Part shown: one piece after another, positions 42,359 to 56,100 of the stretch
Layout of the letters: each line of letters opens with the position of its first letter
Position numbering within the stretch: position 1 is the stretch's first letter
Source of the DNA: Acanthaster planci
Taxonomy: Eukaryota > Echinodermata > Asteroidea > Valvatida > Acanthasteridae
Assembly: GCF_001949145.1 (NCBI RefSeq)
Contig: NW_019091359.1
Location: forward strand, 3,921,397 to 3,985,396
Direction of reading: 5' to 3'
Length of the DNA stretch: 64,000 nt
Notes under the pieces: generated by a model
What the model was told of the DNA's origin: nothing
Database searches by the model: none
What the model saw: only the letters and a program-made list of their open reading frames with translations
Translations under genes and position numbers: made by a program

Positions 42359-42435
42359 AATTTCCTATCCGTGTTCAGTTAAAATTATGATGATTAGTTT
42401 TGAAGTTAATTTCAATTGAACACGGATAGGAAATT
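42359..42435. repeat. Inverted repeat, 19-bp perfect arms
   Basis: AATTTCCTATCCGTGTTCA at 42359-42377 is repeated as its exact reverse complement at 42417-42435, with a 39-bp AT-rich loop that pairs partly (TTAAAATT/AATTTCAA). It may be a small foldback element. Confidence 0.85.
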
Positions 42436-43970
42436 CTAATGCTAGTTAAGTTAATTAATTTTGTGTGGGTGTGTGTGGGCGGTGGATACAAAAAGAAAGA
42501 GAAGGAAAAATATCTCCCATGCCTGCTATAGCACCGCCACTAGACTATGCAGATTCTATTAAATTGACGGGTGGAAAGTTGAACAAATGGTAAAATCCGT
42601 AAATTTAAAAGATTAAGATGTCAATTCATCCCAGTGCCGCAGGTTAGGCCGGGCCTGAGGTTGCACACTAAAACTAGGCCACTATAAGCGGACTAACCCT
42701 GCTTGGATCCACGGACTCAGTGCCCGGGAAATGAGGAAGGCAGAAGCCACCAACGGCCAGGGACAGCGTTTTATTTCAAACATTACTTTAAAGATCTTCA
42801 CGAAGTGTTTTTATTTGTGACTGCGGTTAACTTTTTTTTTTTACTTCATACTCATTGACATCTATAATTTGATTTTGGTGGGTTTACATCGCAAAGTTGG
42901 ATGACTGGCGGCAGGCAACGTAGGCCCTATACCATTTTTTTATAACACCTTAATACAATCTGAATGAGAAATTTGTTGAAAATTTTCCAGCACTTCAAAG
43001 TACATGTACATCTTAATGTTTGAGCCCAGTAGCGTTAGCTCTTTGGAATGAGCGTGACTCGCAACGCACACCAGTATGCATTTTGCACATAAGTTTTCTG
43101 CTTTCAGTATGCGAGTTTGCACACGATGTCGGTCGTCACGCGTTTAGTTCGTTGGTTGCTTAGTAAAGGGTAAAGCACTTTGCTTGCAACTTAACGGGTA
43201 AAGTTGTGACAATGATGTGACTGGCTCTCGGCCAATTAAGATGTGGACGGATGTCTGTGGTGAGGCCCGTAATAGCAATACCTCCAGAAATCCTCGTCAT
43301 CTGATTGGTGGATGGTTAATCACACTTTTATTGAATTCATTCTATTCAACGGTACACATTGAATACAACTTCATTTCACTTGCTTCCCCCCCCCCATTTA
43401 ATTTAATTCATGCCCATAAGAAAGAGGAAAATAATGCAGGGGCGGAATCAGTCTAACATTGCACGATGCAGACTCGAATCTGTGGACGAAAATGACTGTT
43501 TGTTTTCCTAAGAGAAGATAATAACGATGAGGATTGTATAAAACAAATTATGAATGTTTTACATTTATTGCAATGGTAAGAATAATTCCATGAGGTGAAA
43601 TGTTCCATCGGAGGCGTATCATGTACTATTTAACCTCCAACCATTTGTGCCATCGACATTGTGTGGAACGCATACTGATGTGCGCGTTGTTAATATGAGC
43701 GAACGGCAGTTCGGTCACCGTGACGGTTCGCGTTTTTTTAAACCCCCAGTGGATGGTCTAATATCAGTTCTCGACCAGCGATTGGGGTTTAGTTTTAGAA
43801 CTTTGTTTTAGTAATTCTGCCTGATGGAAAGTAGACGTTGATAACCCAATTTAGCGGCATAATATAAAAACTCTGTTTTGGAACTTGAGTTCCGCGTGAG
43901 TGCGATCCGAGAGAGGAGCAACTAAACATCGGGACAATATTAATAAATTTGTTTAACGTTGCCGGGTGAG

Positions 43971-44223
43971 GATGACGTCAGTCCCTTGTCAGTGGCGAGC
44001 TGATGAACACTGTTAATATATTGCGTGACGGTGCAGTGGTAATATGGTCGCGGTACGCGGTACGTGTTTTACATGCGGCGAACCCACCCGGCCAGGCTAC
44101 CACTTACCAGTCTTTGTACGCGGGATAAGTATGGCTAGGCCCTAGTTTTACTCCCCTTATGCCTATATTTGCGGTCTCAACTTCACGTTCCTTTTTCCAA
44201 AAACGCTAATGATGGTCAACGGT
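43971..44223 (+). promoter_or_regulatory. Candidate promoter and noncoding first exon of the super-repeat gene
   Basis: A consensus cAMP-response element (ATGACGTCA) lies near 43973-43981. A strong splice donor (CAACG|GTAAGTAATC) ends a possible untranslated exon at 44221. This fits the 20-nt untranslated start of the next exon at 45481-45500, whose acceptor is CTTCCCAG. The transcription start is not visible. It is the best candidate in the 4.1-kb divergent spacer, but no exon boundary upstream is proved. Confidence 0.35.
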
Positions 44224-45500
44224 AAGTAATCTATTTTGATCAGCTGGATAGTCAGAAGAATACTCAGACATTAGCGTAGGCTTCACTTGTTGAATCATGG
44301 AGGAATAAAACACAAGTAACTAGTTCCTAACGAGTAACTAACGAGTATTGAGTAACGTCAGGCCTTATCAGAGTAGGCAACTTAATTAGGCCTTTCTTAT
44401 TCGGATGCACAAGTTGCTGCATGGTTGGTGTGATGTTTCTCCCGGGATGCTTTGCCAAACTTTATGACACAGGTACAGAACTTAGCCTAGCCCTAGAACA
44501 AAATAACGGTTCAACATTGAACAGAACTCTGTCGTGTGACAAGTGATGTTTGTGTGTAGCTGGAGCGCTCAATCCAGGCCAGGACAGTCCAAACCGTGGG
44601 GATTGTATAGGCCTACTTAGACTTTTTGGAGACCCCCCAGTTTAATCTTGTAAAACTGGTAAGTCCCCCCCCCAAAAAAAGGCAACACTCTGTTTATTGT
44701 GCTGACCCTATTTTTTGGAAAATTTCGAATTGTCAATTGTGAGAAAATGTGACTTTCTTACTGATAAACTAACCGTGCAAATTTGAATCCATGTGTCATG
44801 TGTTAAAACACTCACAGTTTCTCCTCAAAATTTCCCTCAAAACTCAAAACCCTACCCTTTTTTTAACAACAATATCCTTACAGTTATTTAGCATGATCTC
44901 ACAGTCATCTCCCAGGATGAATTCAAAAGTTAAAAAGTAGCTCTCCCTTCTATTATGGAACAGGGTCCCCAAATTTACAATCCCCAAATAGTAGCAGTGC
45001 AGTTTGGCTGGCCTCGACCTATACCACCTTTACTAGCTACAATGCAAGTATAATACATTGTAAATAGGATTCTATGTTTGCCTTTTTTGTAACATAACAT
45101 GATCATTTTCAAATGTTACAAAAGAACTCAGCTTCAAATGTGTTGATTCACATTTTTATAAATCTTCTGTATTTGAAAAATTTGCTTCAGCTGAAAATAC
45201 AAACCCACTAGGTACCCATGAGTTACTTGGAAACAGATGCAGGCACATCCTGTAGACATGTACATACATGTACAGTAGATGTACATGTATATCATGTTAC
45301 TACTATCCATACCTAAACTGCGTAACTGCTTCCACAGCCTTTTAATATTTACAGTGGGTATAAATAAATTATTTTGTATGTCATGATATAGCATTTACTG
45401 ATGATCTAAATTTTAGCAGATCTAAATTTCATAAGTTTGCATTTACTGAACAAGTGCTACATTTTTTTTCACCTTCCCAGAAGTCCGCTGAGATATTACC

Positions 45501-47155
45501 ATGGGGACGAAAGAAGACTTTGAGGCCATTTTTGACCTTCTCGATCCTACATGCCGGGGTTTTGTGGATGCAAACCAACTGCAGGAGTTTCACAAAGCAT
45601 TTCACTACACATCAATAAATGCTGATCAAATAGATGCTGCCATCAGTCAGGTATTCTTAAGGTTCTAGATAATGCTTCTAAGTTCATTATCTTCTTTTGC
45701 ATCTTTCTACACACTATTTCCATGGGAAATGTGATGTGTTTGGTGCACCTTCCCTTACTTCTTTTCGCAAACAAGTTTACCATGCTCTCTTAGGTTGAAT
45801 TCTATCGGTACATGTACATTTACATCCTTATGGTTTCCTTTCTTACCGTCTCACTATGCTTACTCCGTTCAGTCAGTTCCCAGTCTCAATGTATGTTTTT
45901 GTATTTTCTCGTGGGTTATACATGTAGTTGTTTTTGTAAACGTTGCTTTTCATATTAAGTGTGTGCTATTTCATTTTTGAATGCTTACAATCAAGTGTGT
46001 ACTCTTGTTTTTATTGTTATGTAGTTCTTTTTTCCATTTTATCTTTATCTACATATCTAATTTTTAGTCTGTCTGATTGTTGATTATATATGTACACATA
46101 TATTATTTAACTCTTGTTTTGTTTTGAATAATGTATCAATGCACAGATTTAGAATGTTATATATATTATGTTTATCCCATTCCTGTAACTGGCGATCCCT
46201 CTGCTGTTGGATGTGGTAAATAAATAAGTAAATGAATAAATAAATAAAAGAAAGTAATCTTTTCGACTGTGACAAGTTTGAAAAACAAAAACACTTTCTG
46301 AAACATACTGTAGCGTGGACTCAGGGGTTCTTATCCCTCACGACTGCTTAACAGGAAGAGGGAGCGGACACAGGATTTCCAACTAGAAAAACTGAATTTA
46401 TTCACTACACAAACTCAGCGGACAACTTCACTGTCAGAACAACAGCTGGGTACATGACACTCAAGCTCTAAAAAAAAAAACACATGTCAAGCAATGTATA
46501 ACATTGTATAACAATTCTTTAGGCCGCCTAGACATTTTGCCTAATTCCCTCCCGCGCCTCCCAAACCACAAGCATCCTAAAATAGAAGCCAATTTCCAGT
46601 GCGCACCCTGTACAAAAGAAACAGGTCAGGGCACTCCGCCAACGGCCCTCAGCACCACCAGCGGTGTACGATAGATTAACATGGCAATAAAAACATGTGA
46701 ATAGGCTAAACAAATGTCTGTTAAAATACCTACACATAAACTATGTTATTTCTTAGGTGTGCAGTGGAGGAAACAGGTGTCCAAAGTTCTGTTTCCTTGA
46801 TGTTCTTTTGGAGCTGGAGAGACGCCGAACTGTGGAAGAGCGGGCATGGTGGGACTTCCAGGCCTTGGATAGTCGAGGCAACCACCGCATCACTCCTCGG
46901 GAAGCCTTGATCCTGATGAAAGCCACCCACCAGGAACACTTCACTACCCAGACCTGGCAGGCATTCCTAAAGTCTCGTGATGTATCTGCCAATGAAGATG
47001 TAACTTTTAACGAGATAAGGATGTGGCTCTGTAATCCTCCTTTACAAAGTGGGGAGGAATGGGAGATGGAAGATATCACTGCAGAGGGAGAGAAGCTGGA
47101 CAGAGAAAAGAGAACATTGGATTATCAGGAGCATAAGGAGTTTTTGGTTTTACAG
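45501..47155 (+). CDS. EF-hand N-terminal region of the super-repeat protein
   Basis: Exons 45501-45650 and 46757-47155. Candidate loops: DPTCRGFVDANQ (D1, D9, but Gln at position 12), DSRGNHRITPRE (D1, N5, E12) and DVSANEDVTFNE (D1, S3, N5, E12). The flanking helices FEAIFDLL, DANQLQEFHKAF, FLDVLLELERRR, EALILMKATH and EIRMWLCNPP fit EF-hand helices. Loops 2 and 3 could bind calcium weakly; loop 1 probably does not. The rest of the region (EEWEMEDITAEGEKLDREKR) is acidic helix leading to the repeats. Confidence 0.7.
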
Positions 47156-50100
47156 GTAATATTATCCAGTACACATAACCCTGTGATAAGTTGCATTAGT
47201 CCAGTAACTTTGTCAGGAACTTTCCTGGAGCTGGTAGCTCTCAGAGGTATATGTAATGATTACAGATTTCTTTGTAACAGGAATAATGAGTTGGCAACCA
47301 GAAGCAACATTACCTAAACTATTAGTAATCAAGCCATCTTAAATACAGTCGACTCTCGGTAATACGAACTCGGGTAAGACAAGACTCTGGTTTAGACGAG
47401 CATATTTACCAGTCCTGACTTAATTGTGTACATTCCTGTGAGGGAAAAAATGTGTAATACAAGCTCGGATGTTACAAAATTTCGGTTAAGAGGAGCATTT
47501 CTTGCACACCAGCTGAGTGCAAATCTATTGTTTTCTGTCTACTTATCACAAGCTTTTTTGAAGGCAACTTGTCAATCAGCCAGTCCATTCAATTTTGAAA
47601 GGCACTTCCGTAATTTATGTGTATACAGTAGAACAGCACTGCGGTTTTCCCTCACTGAATCAAGCCATTTGTGTCCAGTGCTGCAAGAGAGACGAACAAT
47701 GGACGTTTGCAGTTCCCGTACCCACCCAAAAGTGCTACAATATTTAGGATAGTGGTGACCAAAAGAAATCTTTTGTTTGATTTCCCCACCCCTTAAAAAA
47801 TTCCCTAAGACCAAAGTCCCCACAGGAAACTAATAAAAATTGTGTTCTGTAACCAAACACCTGGCCCTAAAAACTGCCCTTCTGCTGTACACACCACCAA
47901 TAGCTAGTTTCCTCACATTTTTATGTGCAACAAGGGCAGTTCTGGTGTTGGGTACCATAATACAAGCTAATTAGTAAGTCCCAAGGGCCTTGTGTTAACG
48001 AGAGTCGACTGTACAGTGTTATTGAGAAATCTTAAACACCATTTTCTGTCAAAATCTTGTTTGAAGTTGCCCAGATAAGCATTTTTGAAGCATACCCAGA
48101 CTTTTTAATTGTAAAAGTTGTTTTGGGGATTGTTTTTAACAATTCTTATCAACAGGAGGATGAGTTGTCACAGACTGTGGACGCACAAGATAGACAGTAC
48201 TATCAAAATAAATTCCGTAGCAAGGCAAAGCGCAAGCTCAACCGGTGAGTGTTTCATCATAAGTAAGCCTTTTTATACTTAACTTGAGTGCTATTTTTGC
48301 GTAGTTTGACTTGCTTTTATTCAACCTGGAGTTTTGTTTTATCTAACGATCTGTTTATTTTGACAACTTTCCTTTTTTGACCATTTTTCAGTTATAGTTG
48401 TGTCTTTTATAAATTTAAACTTTTTCTGGTTGGCATTGTAGAGTTTTTCAAATTATGAATTTAAAAAATTACTCAAAAGTACTAAGAAACAAATTTTGGA
48501 GGTAGAATAGGTCTCAGAAAAATACATAGCTCATGTATTAGTTATTTCCGTGTTAGGGGAGGTGATGAGATGTTTCAAGATTTTTTTCTGCTTGATTTGT
48601 CCCAGTTGGGTAAATCTTGGTGTGGAGGCACTGATCTTTGATGATGGCAAGGACTATGAGGTTGACTACAGGATGCGGAATCGTGTTACTGTCCAGGATC
48701 TGTTAGAGGCACTGGAACAAAAATATGATATCCTTAGAGAGAAGCTGCTTTGGGAAGCTGTTAAAAAACATATTGGTAAGAAGTTAGAATCTTTTACTGT
48801 AAACTTTAGTTTTAGAAAATGATAATACTGATTGAAATCAATAAAAGCTCATTGTTTTGTTGGAATATGTTTTTGATGCTACCCTTTTTTCAAATTTATC
48901 TAGGGGATCCTATTTGGTCCTCCATGTCAGAGGGAGAGCAGCAGGAACAAGTCCTCCGTGTCCAGATGAAAGAGCATCAATTGCGACGAAGCAGTGACCT
49001 AGATCAGATCTCACGCCTGGTCATCTCTTACCAGCATTATGACTCTAGGCTGGAAGCTATGATAGGATGCCTGCGCAGTGAGTTTGAACGTCAGTCCATG
49101 GACCATCAAAGCAAAGTTGCTGTACTGCTGAATGAGGGAAAGACAGAGGATCAGATTTACGAGATATTTGCTAATGAGTATGCTCAGAGAGTGCAAGGTA
49201 TTAATCAACATTTCTTCCACTTCTGTTACTGTACCTGTAACTACTATATTTTTTACTGTAGCTACCATATTAGCCACTGAGCTATTGTAACTATCATGGC
49301 AGCTAATTGTAGTTACTATACCTCATAAATATTCATGAGCAAATTGGAGCACGTCATTGGCCAATTCCACCTTGCATCAGGGAAGTAGAATGATACGCGA
49401 CTAGGTGACGTCATAGTGGTGAGTATACACCTCACTGCTGTGCGGTAGTTTTTTCTGCTAGCATCAAAAAATCCCTCTGGAACCTGCTGCTTATATATGT
49501 AGTCTGTGTCATGTAGTCTTTACGGAACCAGTCTGGAGTTGCATCCTAATAACTATTACAGTAAAGACCCCAAACGTATGTCAGCACCAGACTGTTGAAG
49601 TCCTGTTTCAATGCATATCTACACTCCACTATCATTACATGGAAATTTAGCAGCTAAGAAAAAACAGTGGCGTGAGATTTCTGTTTGAATTATTTATGAA
49701 GTGTAGTAAAACAAATACAGCATGGTTTATTTTGGGAAAATAGTGGGAATTACTGGTCCCGAGGTGTAAGTCAGTTTCACGGAGGGAGGGAGTCAAACTG
49801 ACGTACACCTCGGGACAAGTGATTCCCACTACTTCCCCTCAAACCATGCTGTGTTTGTATACTACCGTATTGGTTACTCTAGCTTCTATTTTGGCTTCGG
49901 CAGTTTTTATGCCCCCCAATGCTGTAGCCGCCATGTTGGTTACTACTCTTACCATACTAGCCACTGAGCTGCCATGCTCCTACATACAGCAGAGACCATG
50001 TTGGCTGCTGTATAGCCTCCATTTGGGGTATTGGAGCTACCTTTTCAGATAAATATAGCTACCATATTGGTCTCTGTAGCTACCTGGTAGGCCTCTGTAG

Positions 50101-53100
50101 TTTTCAAGCCCCCATGCTGTAAAAACTACTGTGTTGGCTTCAGTAACTTCCATGTTTATGTACCATGTTGTCACAGGTGGTGTTTACTTGTTCTACCTCA
50201 AGGCTACTGCACCTCAGATTAAACCTCTGAAACCTTTGACATACCAAGCTTTACAGCAAAGCAATTTCACTTTTTTGTTAGGAGTAACAACATGTGGGCA
50301 GCTCCTTATTGATCTTCACAAGCGCTACATGAAAGAGCGTGAGTTTCTTCTGTCTGTACTCAAGATGGGGAACCGTAGGGCATTGACCTCTGCTGAGATG
50401 ATTACTGAGTATGCATCCCTTGCTGCACAGCAGCTGATTGCCTCCTACGAGGGCGAGTCATTTGAGTATTCTTCAATGGCAACGGGACTTGCTGAACGCC
50501 CACAGCAGTACATGTGCCCAGGGTGAGTTATTGTAAAGCATCTTTACAGAGTTGCAGAACTTAATAAAAGTCATTGAAAAAGTGCTGTTCTGAAGCATAG
50601 TTGCAAATGGTCGACTTACGCTAAGTGCTGCTTGTAAATTTTAAATGTTGCTACTCTGTAACGACACTGGGGTTTCCCTCATGTTAAGAAACTTCCATAG
50701 TCATTGGAATTTGCGCTCACCTTTGATCCAAGTTTTTGATGACAGATGCCATAGAGTCCACGTAGAGCCACGTTGGAGGGAAAAGTGGCCTAGCTAACAC
50801 ATAGGATTTATCTTCTATATTTCTATTGTGGTTTTTGTGTGTGAAAGTGTGTTAAATGTTGTTGAAAATGTTTTGTGAGACTGATGTAAATTAGGTGCAC
50901 ATAACATGCTGATTTTGCAACAGGTGGAAGTGTGTAACTTGTCTTGCAGTTGTACATGTATCTTGCTTTTTGGATCTGTAAGGACAGCATTTTGTTATTT
51001 ATTGGATTATGAACATACATGTAGCAGGAAATTTCGCATGGTCTGAGGACGGGAAAAAATTTTACAAAATAAAACTCTAAAGTTCTGTTTTCCCCATACA
51101 ATTAACTCATCTAGGGTCAGAGGATAAAAAAGTTATTTCAGATAATTCTTTTCTAAACACTAAAAACAGTCAGGAAAACATGTTAATTTTTTCATGATTT
51201 TTCTGTTGAAAATGCATTATTGGAAGTCTGTGGGTTTGTTCTCCCTCTGCAATTAGCCAACTTACCACCACCATTCTCAGGAACAAACTTTAACCCACCT
51301 GGGGCTTCAGTAAATTTATCTGCTTATTGCCAAATTAGTTCTTGTTTGGGGTTGGAATAGATGATAATGATCAGACATATTGGCATTGAAGCAGCTTAAG
51401 AACAAATCAAGACAGTTTTGAAAATTTTTTGCTTATGACATATATAAAGAGCTTAAGATGGTGAATTAAATTATGCTCTCTTAGATTTGACAGCGATCGA
51501 GATTTAAATGAGCTGCTTGCTTTGGAGAGACTGCATCGGATGAAAGGACGCAGACCTCCCAAAGTGATTGATGATGATGGCCATCTGATAGGCAAGAATC
51601 GAGGCATTGTAGCCTGGCAGGTGGAGGTAGTCAGACAACTCTTGAAGAAACACAGCCATGAATGCGAGGTACAGACTGAGAAATAATAATTTGGATTGTC
51701 TCATCACTTACCGTGTTTTGGTTGGCAGATGGTGTGTAAGGAATATGAGTTATTGTGGTTATGTGTGCATGAAGACCTTGTATCTACATGTATGGATACA
51801 AATGCTTCTTTACGTGTAAGGGTATTAGTAATTTTCGATCAGTGATGCATTTGCTACATTTATCTTGACCTTACTTTGCTTGCCTGTCATGATTAGGTCA
51901 CACAGTGTCACCAATAGTTTTCACACAGAGCCTACCAAAATGTCATACATGTACTTCAAAATGATACAAAATGGTACATGTATAAAGTAAGTTATGTTTG
52001 CAAGTGTACATCTACATGTAAGTGAGGCTTGAAAATTCTTCAAAGCAACTGCTGCTTTAAAGCATTCTGCTGATAATGGTCATCATTAAGTTTCACTTTT
52101 CTATACAGTCGTGCATTACCATTTCCTCCGTTATCTTTGAGCAAACTTGAGACTCAAAGATCTATTTTAGGCTTTAAAAATTATTGATAACTTACTGACA
52201 CCTTTCATGTTAACCTGTCCTGTATGCCTGATATCTGAGGCATAAATATCAAAGTCCGCTTATAAATAGACATTTCTGAATAATCTGCCAAGAGTTAATG
52301 ATGTGCAGATAATTCAAAGAGAGCTTAAAGAAGGCTGCTGTGATTACAACTTCCTTATTTAATCTTTTATGATGTATTGATTTCCCCTTCAGTCTGAATC
52401 CCAAGATTATGATATAATTATTTGGTATACAAGTATTTAAGTGTGTTGATTTTTGATTGGTCTTTAGGTTATGATCTATCTCCTGCAAGGCAAAGAAAGT
52501 GCCACTTGGCTCTCTGTTGCCCGACGGAAGAGCCAGGAACATCGTGAAGACAGATTAAAAGCGTTGCGACTACAGCGTTCCAACTGGCGTCAAGGCTCCA
52601 AAGAGCACTTGGTCTCTAAAAGGACTGTACATCTCAAGATATTGTTAGAAGGCACAGGTCTCTATCATGAAAACAGGTACACTGTGAATTGGAACCCCAA
52701 ATCACACGTTGTCACTCCAGTTATCTTCCGGCTCTTCCAGTGGTTTTCATTTCTAACATGTGCCATGATCTTGCTAAAGACAGGAGCAGTCCAGAGTGCT
52801 TAAACAGTGTTTGAAGTAGACAAAAATCTTGTGAAAAAGTCTGATTGTTGATGAGCAATAATGGAGGTGGACATATGACTGAACCATTATGTGCACCTTT
52901 ATACTTAAGTTAATCCATTCCTATCAATTTGAATGGGAATTACAGAGTAAGTAATTGTTGCACTTGCATGCAGTATTTTTAGACCTAGAAGTTTGTGTGA
53001 TGTTGAAATGTACATCTTTTGTTATGTGATATGAGAGTTGTATTTGAAATGGTCTTTATCTCACCAATCATCAACATAGTTGTCAGTTGTCTTGATATTC

Positions 53101-56100
53101 AGGTCTATTCTTTCTATATGCAGACGTACTGAGATTCGTGGAGGGCACAACTTCACTGATAATCAAGTCTCTGCCTGTGTGCTAGCTGACTTGCAGCAAA
53201 AACAAGCACAAGAGGTAGAGAAGGTTGTGGTAGAGATGCAGACAATGGTGAGATAAATGCTGTGGACCTCCAAGCAATTTAATCTGTCCCTTTTTTCAAA
53301 GCTGATTTTAGTGTAGACAACATCTGTCCAATTTCTGCAGGCGGATCAATGCACAAATTGATTGTTAAAAAGAATATGTATGTAACTGGTTATAATACAG
53401 TAAAATTTTGATAACTCAAAGGTGGTTAAGTCTAAACTCATTTTATCTCAAAGACTTACGTGTACTTTATTCCCACCAAAAGAATAGGCTTTTATGCACC
53501 AAAATACCTTTGTAATTTTAAATGCCCACACTGCGACATCTGCTCATCCTGATGTTTATCTGAAGCCATTCTAAAAAAATAGCCATCAAACAATCTCAAC
53601 AAGTATGGAAAAAAAAAACAGGAGACTTTAATAATGAGTCTCCACTGTCAAGAGCACTTCGCTTTGTGATCGACTAGTCATAATCCACCTTTTTACCTGA
53701 AAGATGTTTTTGTCATAAAAAGTGGGGGGGGGGATTATCAAATGAGTGACTTGCACAAGTGACAGGTGCTGTGAATGACCAGAAATGGCATTTTAGCATT
53801 AGTCACTTTTTGTTTGTGCTAAAACAAATCCTTACAAAGTATTTTCATGCATCATGAAGCTGTCACATGTTGTTTCAATTATGCACTTTTGAATATATAT
53901 CCAGCAAGAAATGAGACTGAAGGGTACCCCCAACATGTCCAATTGTTACACACACTATACAATATTGTTACCAAACACATCCCCCCTCAGTGTTTGAAAA
54001 GAATTCCTCAAATTCCAGTGAAACAATGACGAACACAAAGCAGGGGGGTCCTGTCTGTCTCATATCTTGCTTCATGTGATTAAATATACTAACTCTTTAG
54101 TCTACATTTTTCTTTGTAAGACTGCTGACATTCTGAAGGAATTATGGAGGCGTGAACACCGTTCAAGGACTGAGGAATGGTTGGACAATGTATCAGCTGT
54201 CATTTTATCAACAATTGAACTCACTGAAGAAGACAAAGAATTGGTAGAAGCACTGGAGGCAAAATATGATGTTTTGAGGTTTGTGGATAGTCACTTTATG
54301 ATTTTGAAATCGTGCAAAGTTGATTCCCTATTTGCTGCAAGCAGACATGAGAGAGGTCGTTTTTTATCTGGAAATGACTGTCTTTTGGTCAGAACTAAAT
54401 GTGTGCTAGCACAGGTTCCTGCACATTTGGCTTGGAACAGTTGAGTTGGTATGATCAATTTCTGTTTGAATGTATGGTCTTTGCTTTTGCACCAGGTGTG
54501 TGCGCAAACCACATTTGAAAATTGCTCTCCTGCCAGCTTCCTTTTTTGCCATTGAAGGTATACTTTAATTCAGGGCAAAGAGCGAATTGCTTGAGATTGC
54601 CCACTGTACTTAAGAAAATTTGCGTTGCCTGTAATCTATTAACCACTTGCTGCCGGGGAACCCCATTTCGAGCACCATGGTCTTATATGCGGAGCCGGGG
54701 GGCTTGGAATGGGACAAAAGAGCTGGTCCATGTAACTAAAGACCGTACTTGGAACAAAAGACCTGCTGCTGGAAATTGACATCATTTTTCGGCTTGCATT
54801 TTTCGAAGGTAATCCGTCACTCTTTTTAAACAGTATACCACTGTTTTGGGCATAGTGCATTGATGAGTGACACAGCACTGCTGCATGCTAATTCAGCCAT
54901 GTTTGAAAAGACACCACTCGCATTCACTGGAGACAAAGGAAATTATGCAACACCTCACAATTCTGGGCTCTCTTTACAGGGCGGCAGGCCTGGCTGAAAT
55001 ATTCAGGAGCCAATGAAGGTTACCTGTCAGCTTTGAGTAGCTACCAAACAGTCATTTGTGTGGGTGTAAACGTCCATTAAATGAAATGATGAATTTTTGG
55101 AGAATTTTGAAAACTGAAAATCTTGAAAATCTCCTGTATGTGTACACTGCATTTAAAAAGCACCCAGCAGCAAGTGGTTAAGTACGTGGTTTAAGTACTC
55201 TTCAAGGTACTGGAGCCAATTGGCCTCAGCTAAAAAAATCCTGACTGCTGCTGATCTACTCAAGCACATGTTGATTACAACTAATTTTAATCGGTTTGAA
55301 CAGGGAGAAAATACTGACAGACCAACTGATGAGAGAGTTTGGAGAGTCTCAGTGGTTGATGATGTCTGAGCAGGAGCGTCAGCGACTCCTGATTAAGAAG
55401 AAGATGGAAGAGCGGCAGCTTAGACGAGAAGGCAAAATGGATGAGCTGGCACGTCTCATCAGTGGTGCTGATAAGGTTCGTTCATTCATTTTTCATTTAC
55501 GTTGTCTTACAAAATTATGCTATGAAGATATAGTAAGTTTACTTTCAGCTTGTGAATTTTCTTGTGACAAAGTGTAACGTAATTCTTCATTGTCTATTTT
55601 AACCATCCAGTTTTGTATTTGTAATTTATTTCACCATCCTTATTTTACATTAGTAGTCTGTTTGCAACCCCAGTTTGGTTCCTAAACCAGCCGATTGCAT
55701 TCTGCCATTCGACCCCCCCAAGCCACCTGTTTACATTTTTTATGGTATACCCAAGTCAAACTATTGACTTTTAATAATATTTTACAACAGGGCAATTTGT
55801 CATAAGCACTTGCAGTTTCGGGGACGTGACTTGGATTTCCCCTTCATTAAGCAAATGATTTTACAAATGTACAGGCTTTACATATTAATTTGAAAATTTC
55901 AGGTTTTTCTATAAAGTCATTTGAAATTTTCATACCAGGATAGTAAACATCTCCAGAAACTGATGGGAAAAAACCGTGAAGAATATGAGAAACAACTAGC
56001 TGCACGTCTTGCTCGTAGGGAGCGTCGTCGGGCCATGGGGCTGGACTCAGATGAATCAGATGAGTCAGGTTAGTGAGATGCTTTGTTTGTATCTAATATA

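Larger units (their letters stand above)
41363..45480. other. Divergent spacer between HCFC1 and the super-repeat gene
   Basis: 4.1 kb without a supported coding exon. It has a 19-bp inverted repeat (42359-42435), more CpG-containing sequence at 43600-44150, a CRE and a candidate noncoding exon ending at 44221. Both promoters must lie in or near it. Confidence 0.55.

Noticed and set aside
46310-46720. Possible LTR of a retrotransposon in an intron
   Set aside because: No matching second copy, no TG...CA ends that I can fix, and no primer-binding site seen.
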